Source of the DNA: Desulfobacteraceae bacterium
Lineage (GTDB): Bacteria; Desulfobacterota; Desulfobacteria; Desulfobacterales; Desulfosarcinaceae
Direction: 5' to 3'
DNA length: 12,046 nt
Assembly: GCA_027025615.1 (NCBI GenBank)
Contig: JALVQM010000267.1
Coordinates: 2,515-14,560, forward strand
The notes below the pieces were generated by a model that saw only the letters and a program-made list of their open reading frames with translations, had not been told where the DNA came from and did no database searches. A program made the position numbers and the translations under genes. Each line of letters starts with the position of its first letter. The stretch's first letter is position 1. Shown here one piece after another: positions 6,572 to 11,877 of the stretch.

Positions 6572-6600
6572 TTGTTGTAATATTCTATGGTTATTATATT
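6572..6600 (+). promoter_or_regulatory. Candidate promoter upstream of the small protein/rubrerythrin genes
   Basis: TTGTTG (6572-6577) and TATATT (6595-6600) are separated by exactly 17 bases in a very AT-rich stretch (about 6535-6660) that differs from the roughly balanced coding DNA around it. If used, it would give a leader of about 200 bases before the TTG start at 6807, containing the 51-codon ORF. Confidence 0.4.
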
Positions 6601-6654
6601 CAAATTTTATTATGGATACACTTTTATTTAAAAACATTGAGAAACATTAAATAA

Positions 6655-6810
6655 ATGAAAAAGATAGACGTCCGTGCGAACACTGATTTAAAGGCATTGC
6701 AGCCAACATCCATTGTAAGAGGGCAGTCCATGGCATGCTTTTTGATAGTTAGCCTTGGTAAAACGACCGTTGGTCATGAAAACTTTACCCCCGGAGGCCT
6801 TATCCTTTGA
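6655..6810 (+). CDS. Possible 51-residue leader ORF overlapping the next start codon
   Basis: An ATG at 6655 opens a frame of 51 residues (MKKIDVRANTDLK... ending GGLIL) whose TGA stop at 6808-6810 overlaps the TTG start at 6807 of the following gene (TTGA). I recognise no domain. No good ribosome site precedes it. It may be a translated leader peptide coupling into the next gene, or chance. Confidence 0.2.
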   Translation: MKKIDVRANTDLKALQPTSIVRGQSMACFLIVSLGKTTVGHENFTPGGLIL

Positions 6811-7013
6811 AGCCGTGTGATCGGAATATCAAGCAGACATTACAATTGACCGATGAGATGATCAAACTGGCAAACAAAGGTGATCTTGAAAGAGAAGATA
6901 CCGGCTGTGGAATCTTGTATGGAGTATTACGGGATTCGGCATATAAAATAAAACAACTGGCCGAAGAAGAAAAACGCAGGCACCAGGCCAAGGGGTGGTG
7001 GGACAAACAATAA
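6807..7013 (+). CDS. Small conserved-looking helical protein, 68 residues, TTG start
   Basis: The protein begins MKPCDRNIKQTLQLTDEMIK and is predicted largely helical and charged, with two cysteines (C4, C34) in PCDRN and TGCGILYG contexts and a C-terminal KQLAEEEKRRHQ helix. The initiation codon is TTG at 6807, chosen because CCGGAGG lies nine bases upstream and because the next in-frame ATG, at 6858, would remove the first 17 residues. I recall similar short proteins in Desulfobacterota, but there is no known function and no recognisable domain. It precedes rubrerythrin by 102 bases on the same strand. A role linked to oxidative stress is suggested by position only. Confidence 0.75.
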   Translation: MKPCDRNIKQTLQLTDEMIKLANKGDLEREDTGCGILYGVLRDSAYKIKQLAEEEKRRHQAKGWWDKQ

Positions 7014-7115
7014 CTGCCGGCTCAGCATCATGTAACCCGAGCCTGGCCTGGCCAAAATCATATAAAGACAAATTTAAATCAGAACCATACAAAACAAACA
7101 ACAAGGAGGCAAAAC

Positions 7116-7691
7116 GTGGCAACTTTAAAAGGAAGTCAGACTGAAAAAAACCTTCTTACGGCCTTTGCCGGGGAATCACAGGCTAGAAACCGTTATACTT
7201 ATTTTGCAAGCAAGGCTAAAAAAGACGGCTATGTGCAAATTGCTCACATCTTTGCTGAAACCGCCGACCAGGAAAAAGAACATGCAAAAAGGCTTTTTAA
7301 ATTCCTTGAAGGTGGTGAAGTCGAAATAGCAGCGGCTTTTCCGGCCGGAGTCATTGGCCCGACCCTTGACAATTTGAAAGCATCTGCCGCAGGAGAACAT
7401 TACGAGCATACCGAAATGTATCCCGGTTTTGCACGTGTAGCCAATGAGGAAGGATTCGGAGAAATCGCCATAGTGTTTGAAAACATCGCTGTGGCTGAAA
7501 AGCAGCATGAAAAACGTTACGTGGCATTGGCAGGCAACATTGAAGCCGGGCGGGTTTTCAAACGCGAACAGGTCGTAACCTGGCGCTGCCGCAATTGCGG
7601 TTTTATCTACGAAGGGCTTGAAGCACCGCAGGAATGCCCGGCCTGTGCTCACCCCCAGGCATATTTCGAACTTCTTGGTGAAAATTGGTAA
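7116..7691 (+). CDS. rbr: Rubrerythrin (peroxidase with diiron and rubredoxin domains)
   Basis: Cytoplasmic peroxidase that reduces H2O2 to water using electrons delivered through its rubredoxin domain; 191 residues, full length. The N-terminal four-helix diiron domain has E20 (FAGESQARNRY), E53 and H56 (DQEKEH), E94 and E97 (GEHYEHTEMYPGFARVANEEG) and E128 and H131 (EKQHEKRY). The C-terminal rubredoxin-like domain has C158-x2-C161 and C174-x2-C177 with the short 12-residue spacing typical of rubrerythrins. Initiation is at GTG (7116), following AAGGAGG. It lies upstream of desulfoferrodoxin and a rubredoxin-like gene in the same direction. In Desulfovibrio vulgaris rbr is reported as grouped with a fur-like and a rubredoxin-like gene, so this context is familiar. 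PerR control is likely, but no clear PerR box was found in its immediate leader. Confidence 0.97.
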   Translation: MATLKGSQTEKNLLTAFAGESQARNRYTYFASKAKKDGYVQIAHIFAETADQEKEHAKRLFKFLEGGEVEIAAAFPAGVIGPTLDNLKASAAGEHYEHTEMYPGFARVANEEGFGEIAIVFENIAVAEKQHEKRYVALAGNIEAGRVFKREQVVTWRCRNCGFIYEGLEAPQECPACAHPQAYFELLGENW

Positions 7692-7695
7692 CAAA

Positions 7696-7770
7696 GTCTC
7701 AAAGATGGGTGCGCTCAATACAAGTCCGGGACCCATCTCAAAACAGGGATTTTTATTTTGAGACGGGTCC
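7696..7770 (+). repeat. Bistable inverted-repeat element between rbr and dfx
   Basis: Three related segments can pair in two exclusive ways. Fold B pairs 7729-7743 (GGACCCATCTCAAAA) with 7756-7770 (TTTTGAGACGGGTCC), 14 of 15 positions, around a 12-base loop. Fold A pairs 7696-7703 with 7757-7764 (8 of 8) and 7704-7710 with 7731-7737 (7 of 7). No T-run follows, so it is not a plain terminator. It may be an mRNA processing or stabilising structure, or a palindromic repeat family member. Confidence 0.6.
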
Positions 7771-7816
7771 TGATAAATCATGTTATTGCAAAGCCAATAA
7801 TACAGAGGAGGATGAC

Positions 7817-8191
7817 ATGGCAGAAAGACTGGAAGTTTACAAATGCGAGATTTGTGGCAATATAGTAGAAGTACTCCATGGTGGAGCAGGAGAACTTACC
7901 TGCTGCGGTCAGGCTATGGTACTGCTAAAGGAAAACACGGTTGACGCTGCCACAGAAAAGCATGTCCCGGTCGTTGAAAAAATAGAAGGAGGCTATAAAG
8001 TAAAGGTGGGCGAAGTTGCTCATCCAATGGAAGAAAAGCATTATATTGAATGGATCGAGCTGGTAGCAGACGGTACCGCTTATCGCCAGTTTCTCGAACC
8101 GGGCCAGGCCCCGGAGGCCGTTTTCCTGATAGATGCAGCCAAGGTAACAGCCAGGGAATATTGTAATCTGCACGGCCATTGGAAAGCCTGA
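7817..8191 (+). CDS. dfx: Desulfoferrodoxin (two-iron superoxide reductase)
   Basis: Reduces superoxide to H2O2 in the cytoplasm without releasing O2; the peroxide can then be handled by the neighbouring rubrerythrin. The protein is 124 residues. The N-terminal desulforedoxin domain holds centre I with C10, C13, C29 and C30 (the adjacent CC is diagnostic). The C-terminal neelaredoxin domain holds centre II with H49, H69, H75, C116 and H119, and E47-K48 precede the first His as in active superoxide reductases. These residue numbers coincide with those of the Desulfovibrio proteins. The start at 7817 (MAERLEVYKCEICG) has GAGGAGGA upstream and matches the family N-terminus; the longer open frame upstream is not used. 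Expected electron donors are rubredoxin-like proteins, and one is encoded next. Confidence 0.97.
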   Translation: MAERLEVYKCEICGNIVEVLHGGAGELTCCGQAMVLLKENTVDAATEKHVPVVEKIEGGYKVKVGEVAHPMEEKHYIEWIELVADGTAYRQFLEPGQAPEAVFLIDAAKVTAREYCNLHGHWKA

Positions 8192-8212
8192 TTTTGACCC
8201 TATCATCATTCT

Positions 8213-8240
8213 GCGGTGCCTGGGGAGCACCGGGCACCGC
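8213..8240 (+). repeat. GC-rich hairpin just upstream of the rubredoxin-like gene
   Basis: GCGGTGCC (8213-8220) and GGCACCGC (8233-8240) form a perfect 8-base-pair stem with a 12-base loop. A competing shorter stem, GGTGC (8215-8219) with GCACC (8227-8231), shares the left arm. No T-run follows. The stem ends eight bases before the AAGGAGG ribosome site, so an mRNA-processing or translation-tuning role is more likely than termination. Confidence 0.55.
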
Positions 8241-8260
8241 TTATAACAAGGAGGTTTCCC

Positions 8261-8425
8261 ATGGCTAAATGGAGATGCGGCAATTGCGGTTATGAGCTGG
8301 ACGCCGACGCACCACCGGACAAGTGCCCTTCATGTGGCCAAAATTGTGATTTCCTTGACAGCTCCTGTTATACACCTGACTGTGAAGGACAAGACGGTGA
8401 TCCACGAATCGGGACCAAGCGTTGA
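8261..8425 (+). CDS. Rubredoxin-like small iron or zinc protein
   Basis: 54 residues. It has C6-x2-C9-G-Y and C22-P-S-C25-G, with only 12 residues between the pairs. This is the compact spacing of the rubredoxin domain of rubrerythrin rather than the longer spacing of classic rubredoxin. A tail with C29, C36 and C41 (NCDFLDSSCYTPDCEG) adds three cysteines, apparently a feature of this small family. It probably binds one iron and shuttles electrons to Rbr or Dfx, like the rubredoxin-like protein of the Desulfovibrio rbr operon, although a zinc form is possible. The start at 8261 follows a strong AAGGAGG; an upstream in-frame ATG at 8216 lies in the hairpin and is not used. The flavodoxin gene follows after 43 bases. 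Confidence 0.88.
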   Translation: MAKWRCGNCGYELDADAPPDKCPSCGQNCDFLDSSCYTPDCEGQDGDPRIGTKR

Positions 8426-8468
8426 GAAAAAGTCAGACAATCTTTAGATTCATTAAACGAGGAGAAAA

Positions 8469-8906
8469 ATGGCCACTGCATTAATCGTTTTCGCAAGCCG
8501 AACCGGAGAAACCGAGGCCATTGCAAATCTGATCGCTGAAGGTATCCGGATTGCCGGGCACACAGCCCAGGTCGTTAATGTAAACCAGATAAAAACCGAA
8601 AAGGAACTTTCCGCCTGTGATGCATTGGTATTGGGATCGGCAACTTATCATGGCGATATGATGCAGACTATGAAAAAGTTGCTTTTTCTGGCTGAAAAGG
8701 CGGACCTGGCCGGAAAACCCGGTGGAGCTTTTGGAGCCTATGGGTGGAGTGGTGAGGCTGCAGGCAGAATCTTTGACACCATGCAGCACATTTTTAAAAT
8801 GGATATGATTTCAGGCCCTTTGACCCTTAAATCAAGCAGCCTTGAAGGTGCCATTCAAATGGCCCAACAATACGGACGTGATTTGGCAGCCAAGCTGCCC
8901 GGATAA
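8469..8906 (+). CDS. Flavodoxin (short-chain FMN electron carrier)
   Basis: 145 residues, a single alpha/beta flavodoxin domain. The FMN phosphate loop is S10-R-T-G-E-T15 (FASRTGETEAIAN); the isoalloxazine-contacting loops are GSATYHGDM (56-64) and GAFGAYGWSGEAAGR (86-100). The sequence also resembles the C-terminal domain of flavodiiron proteins, but no metallo-beta-lactamase domain precedes it, so it is a stand-alone carrier. The start at 8469 has GAGGAG upstream. It lies 43 bases after the rubredoxin-like gene and is followed by a probable terminator, so it is likely the last gene of the defence unit. It may feed electrons to the rubredoxin-like protein, or replace ferredoxin when iron or Fe-S clusters are damaged; both roles are inferred. 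Confidence 0.92.
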   Translation: MATALIVFASRTGETEAIANLIAEGIRIAGHTAQVVNVNQIKTEKELSACDALVLGSATYHGDMMQTMKKLLFLAEKADLAGKPGGAFGAYGWSGEAAGRIFDTMQHIFKMDMISGPLTLKSSSLEGAIQMAQQYGRDLAAKLPG

Positions 8907-8932
8907 CTTATTTACCGGGCGGTATTTTATAT
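8895..8932 (+). terminator. Probable intrinsic terminator after the flavodoxin gene
   Basis: CTGCCCGG (8895-8902) pairs with CCGGGCGG (8915-8922), including one G-U pair, around a 12-base AT-rich loop that contains the flavodoxin stop codon. It is followed by TATTTTATATT, a T-rich run. Stem and tail fit a Rho-independent terminator closing the defence unit. Confidence 0.65.
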
Positions 8933-9007
8933 TAAATCAAGTTTTGTTTGTCTGAGGCAAGTGGATGTACCAGATCAGTCCCAGAATCATTCAGCAAAGG
9001 AGGAATC

Positions 9008-9193
9008 ATGAGTACCCCTAAACACTGTCCGGGGTTCGAAAGCTTTAAGCATTTGGCTTCCTTTGTATGTAAATGTCCTAATTGTGGCGAGAAAAAAGAA
9101 ATTTTTTCTGATGAGTTCGAAAAGGAACACAAGTGTGATTCATGCGGTCAGACGATAGATTTTACCCAGTGCACCTTGGACGGAGCCGCTTGA
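9008..9193 (+). CDS. Small zinc-ribbon protein of unknown function
   Basis: 61 residues, soluble. It reads MSTPKHCPGFESFKHL and then C21-K-C23-P-N-C26-G, a charged spacer, and C43-D-S-C46-G, with further cysteines C7 and C55. The paired CxxC motifs separated by 16 residues form a zinc-ribbon or rubredoxin-like knuckle that would bind Zn2+ or Fe. The start at 9008 is supported by AAAGGAGG at 8997-9004. It is separated from flavodoxin by a probable terminator and from cydA by 130 bases, so it may be a single-gene unit. I recall similar short proteins in sulfate reducers without an assigned role. It is the third small free-standing metal-knuckle protein in the window, after those at 4004 and 8261. 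Confidence 0.8.
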   Translation: MSTPKHCPGFESFKHLASFVCKCPNCGEKKEIFSDEFEKEHKCDSCGQTIDFTQCTLDGAA

Positions 9194-9240
9194 AAACAGG
9201 CTTTCTCCATCATTAGCCCTGAACCTTGAAGCTACGGCCT

Positions 9241-9283
9241 GACCAGGACTGGTCCGGCAATGGTTGGTTGCGTCGTCCGGCAA
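9241..9283. promoter_or_regulatory. Repeat cluster in the cydA leader (possible operator)
   Basis: A 6-2-6 inverted repeat GACCAGGACTGGTC (9241-9254) overlaps the first of two exact copies of GTCCGGCAA (9252-9260 and 9275-9283), whose starts are 23 bases apart, about two helical turns. The arrangement suits a transcription factor site upstream of cydA. No convincing -35/-10 pair was found nearby, and the regulator is unknown. Confidence 0.3.
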
Positions 9284-9323
9284 ATAATTTTTTCGCCAAC
9301 AGCATACCGAAGTAGGAGGATTT

Positions 9324-10652
9324 ATGGACGTCGTTTTCCTGTCACGGTTGCAGTTTGCAGCTACAACTATGTTCCATTTTTTATTTGTCCCTTTAACCCT
9401 TGGCATCTCTATTCTGATCGCGGTCATGGAAACCCGATATGTCCAGACCGGCGATGAACTCTACCTGCGGATGACCAAATTCTGGGGTAAGCTTTTTCTG
9501 ATCAATTTCGCTCTCGGAGTAGTTACCGGAATTACCCTGGAGTTCCAGTTCGGAACCAACTGGTCACGCTATTCAGCCTATGTGGGTGACATTTTCGGTT
9601 CCCTGCTGGCCATAGAAGCCTCGGTGGCCTTTTTCCTGGAATCCACCTTTATCGGCATCTGGGTTTTTGGCTGGAAAAAGCTTTCCAGGAAGGCCCACGC
9701 AGTTGTCGCCTGGCTGGTGGCGGCCGGAGGCAATATTTCCGCCCTCTGGATACTGTTGGCCAACGGCTGGATGCAACATCCGGTGGGCTACACAATCCGT
9801 GACGGCCGGGCGGAACTTACTGATTTTGCTGCCGTAGTTTTCAACAAGTTTGCCATCCTGGAATTCTTGCACACAGTCCCGGCAGGACTTTTATTATCAG
9901 CCTTTTTCATAATGGGTATCAGCGCCTACCATCTGCTGCGCAAACAACACATCGAGTTTTTTACCCGCTCTTTCCGCCTGGCCTTGATTTTCGGCCTGAT
10001 TACTTCCATATGGGTAGCAGTAGAGGGTGACAGCCACGCGGTTCACGTCGCCGAAACCCAACCGGCAAAGCTGGCTGCCATGGAGGCCCATTGGGAAACC
10101 ACCCGGATGGCTCCGATTGTATTGTTCGCGGTTCCCGATGAAAAAAATGAACGTAACATGGTAGAAATCGGCAAGCTACCGGGGCTGCTCAGTTTTCTGG
10201 GCTATCACGATTTCAATGCCAGGGTTGTGGGTCTCAAGGACATTTCGGCCGACCAGCGGCCACCGGTAACTCTTACTTTCATCGCTTTCCGGACCATGGT
10301 AGGCCTTGGAACTCTTTTCATTCTGCTTACAGTTATAGGCTGGTTCTTACGCAACAGGTTGCTCGAAAACAAATGGTTTCTGCGAATTATGCTCTGGTCG
10401 ATCCCCTTGCCCTACCTGGCCATTGAAATGGGCTGGATGCTGGCCGAAGTCGGTCGCCAGCCATGGATAGTTTACGGTTTGTTGAAAACTTCAGATGCGG
10501 CATCACCGGTGGCAACAGGCCAGGTTGCCGGCAGCCTGGTTGCCTTCTTTCTGGTTTACGCTCTTTTGGGTGCGGCAGGATTTTACCTTATAGCCAGCAA
10601 TGCCGCCAAGGGGCCAAAAACTGATAACAACGATCAGGCCCATGCTGCTTAG
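9324..10652 (+). CDS. cydA: Cytochrome bd quinol oxidase subunit I (CydA), short Q-loop type
   Basis: Membrane subunit that oxidises quinol and reduces O2 to water; 442 residues, against 522 in E. coli. Haem ligands are visible: H18 (TTMFHFLFVP), H183 (EFLHTVPAG) and M325 (FRTMVGLG). Conserved acids E98 and E106 (LLAIEAS, FFLESTF) lie on the proton path, and K249 with E254 (KLAAMEAHWET) correspond to the quinol-site residues of the Q-loop. The C-terminal part of the Q-loop is short (about residues 262-316), which accounts for the reduced length. GRQPWIVYGLL is the usual late signature. The start at 9324 follows TAGGAGG. cydB follows after a 169-base gap containing an inverted-repeat element. 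In an anaerobe its likely job is scavenging O2. Confidence 0.97.
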   Translation: MDVVFLSRLQFAATTMFHFLFVPLTLGISILIAVMETRYVQTGDELYLRMTKFWGKLFLINFALGVVTGITLEFQFGTNWSRYSAYVGDIFGSLLAIEASVAFFLESTFIGIWVFGWKKLSRKAHAVVAWLVAAGGNISALWILLANGWMQHPVGYTIRDGRAELTDFAAVVFNKFAILEFLHTVPAGLLLSAFFIMGISAYHLLRKQHIEFFTRSFRLALIFGLITSIWVAVEGDSHAVHVAETQPAKLAAMEAHWETTRMAPIVLFAVPDEKNERNMVEIGKLPGLLSFLGYHDFNARVVGLKDISADQRPPVTLTFIAFRTMVGLGTLFILLTVIGWFLRNRLLENKWFLRIMLWSIPLPYLAIEMGWMLAEVGRQPWIVYGLLKTSDAASPVATGQVAGSLVAFFLVYALLGAAGFYLIASNAAKGPKTDNNDQAHAA

Positions 10653-10701
10653 CAACATAAATCGTAATTTCCAACATGGACAATAATCGCAGTTTATCAA
10701 A

Positions 10702-10787
10702 CAGGGTGTTGAAAAATATAGCCGGCAAAGCCAATGCAGGGCCCCAAAAGGCCCAAAGGCCAATCGCTGATATTTTTCAACAGTCTG
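10702..10787. repeat. 86-base element with 18-base terminal inverted repeats between cydA and cydB
   Basis: The left end CAGGGTGTTGAAAAATAT (10702-10719) and the right end (10770-10787), read on the opposite strand as CAGACTGTTGAAAAATAT, match at 16 of 18 positions with 13 perfect inner pairs. The interior contains a second stem, GGGCC-CCAAAA-GGCCC (10739-10754). The ends resemble terminal inverted repeats of small mobile elements, but no target-site duplication is evident. As RNA it would form a long hairpin between the two oxidase genes. Confidence 0.6.
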
Positions 10788-10821
10788 CTACACTTAAACA
10801 CAAACCGGCAGGGAGTAACCA

Positions 10822-11850
10822 ATGATACTACAGTCAATCTGGTTTTTCCTTTGGGGCCTTTTATGGGCTTTGTTCTTCATGACCGACGGGTTTGATTTTG
10901 GAATCGGCACATTATACCCATTTCTTGGAAAGACTGAGGAAGAAAAGCGAATTATGATAAATACCATGGGGCCTTTGTGGGACGGCAACGAAGTCTGGCT
11001 CATCACCGCCGGAGGAGTAACCTTTGCGGCCTTTCCCCTGCTTTATTCCGTCATGTTTTCCGGACTTTATACTGCCCTGATGCTGATTTTATTCACCCTT
11101 ATCTTGCGTGGTGTATCTTTCGAATTTCGCGGTAAAGTCCAGGATCCGCGCTGGAAAAAAATATGGGACGCCTGTATATTCATCGGCAGCTTTGCACCGG
11201 CCCTGCTTTTCGGTGTAGCTTTCGCCAACATCTTTCGTGGCATTCCCATAGACAAGGCAGGTATCTTCCAGGGCAACCTGTTCACTTTGCTCAATCCATA
11301 CGGACTTCTGGGTGGAGTATTATTCGTCATGCTCTTTACAGTCCACGGTGCGTTGTGGATGGCAGCCAAAACCGAAGGGGATATGCAGGACAAGGCCGTC
11401 AGGACCGCCGGTATGCTGTGGCCGGTCCTGCTGGCTGTGGTTGTTATTTTCCTGGCCGCCTCGGCAGCCGCCACCAGCCTGTGGACAAACTACCTGAAAT
11501 ATCCGCTGCTATTCGTGGTAATCATCCTGGCCGTGGCAGGCCTGCTGGGAATAAGGATTTTCCTTTCTCGCAAACAATACTGGCAGGCATGGGGAGCATC
11601 GGCGCTGGGAATAGTAAGTGCCACTTTTTTCGGTATAGTCGGCCTGTTTCCCAACATGTTTCCATCGAGCCTGAAGGCAGAGTACAGCCTGACTGCTTTC
11701 AATGCATCATCAAGTCCCCTGACATTGAAAATTATGCTGATAGTGGTTTTAATTTTCATTCCTATCGTCCTGGCCTATCAAATATGGGCCTATAAGTTGT
11801 TCAGCGCAAAGGTGACTGCTGAATCGTTGTCCGGCGACGAAGCCTATTGA
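10822..11850 (+). CDS. cydB: Cytochrome bd quinol oxidase subunit II (CydB)
   Basis: Second membrane subunit of cytochrome bd, 342 residues with about eight or nine hydrophobic helices. Signatures are MTDGFDFGIG (D22, D25) near the N-terminus and MGPLWDGNEVWL (W53, D54, N56, E57, W59), both typical of CydB, then FRGKVQDPRWKKIWD and GLFPNMFPSS later. The start at 10822 follows GGGAG. A single-residue hydrophobic N-terminus before the first helix fits the family. The 169-base gap from cydA is longer than usual for this pair and is occupied by the inverted-repeat element. The next gene, for an exported cytochrome-like protein, begins 27 bases after the stop, so it is probably co-transcribed. No small CydX-like ORF was recognised. 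Confidence 0.97.
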   Translation: MILQSIWFFLWGLLWALFFMTDGFDFGIGTLYPFLGKTEEEKRIMINTMGPLWDGNEVWLITAGGVTFAAFPLLYSVMFSGLYTALMLILFTLILRGVSFEFRGKVQDPRWKKIWDACIFIGSFAPALLFGVAFANIFRGIPIDKAGIFQGNLFTLLNPYGLLGGVLFVMLFTVHGALWMAAKTEGDMQDKAVRTAGMLWPVLLAVVVIFLAASAAATSLWTNYLKYPLLFVVIILAVAGLLGIRIFLSRKQYWQAWGASALGIVSATFFGIVGLFPNMFPSSLKAEYSLTAFNASSSPLTLKIMLIVVLIFIPIVLAYQIWAYKLFSAKVTAESLSGDEAY

Positions 11851-11877
11851 GTCAATCACAGCCCAAGGAGTGGTTCA

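Noticed and set aside
6731..6746. TGGCATGCTTTTTGAT as a sigma-54 promoter
   Set aside because: The -24 part fits, but the essential GC of the -12 element is GA.
6728..6801. Minus-strand stretch reading KVFMTNGRFTKANYQKAC, faintly like an Mrr-type restriction enzyme segment
   Set aside because: The frame closes within about 30 codons and no neighbouring frame continues the similarity; too little to call a pseudogene.
7176..7781. 201-codon minus-strand ORF opposite rubrerythrin
   Set aside because: It is antisense to a certain gene, has no ribosome site, and its composition is the mirror of rbr codons.
8469..8906. Flavodoxin as the tail of a split flavodiiron protein
   Set aside because: No metallo-beta-lactamase domain or fragment is present upstream; the gene has its own ribosome site and normal length.
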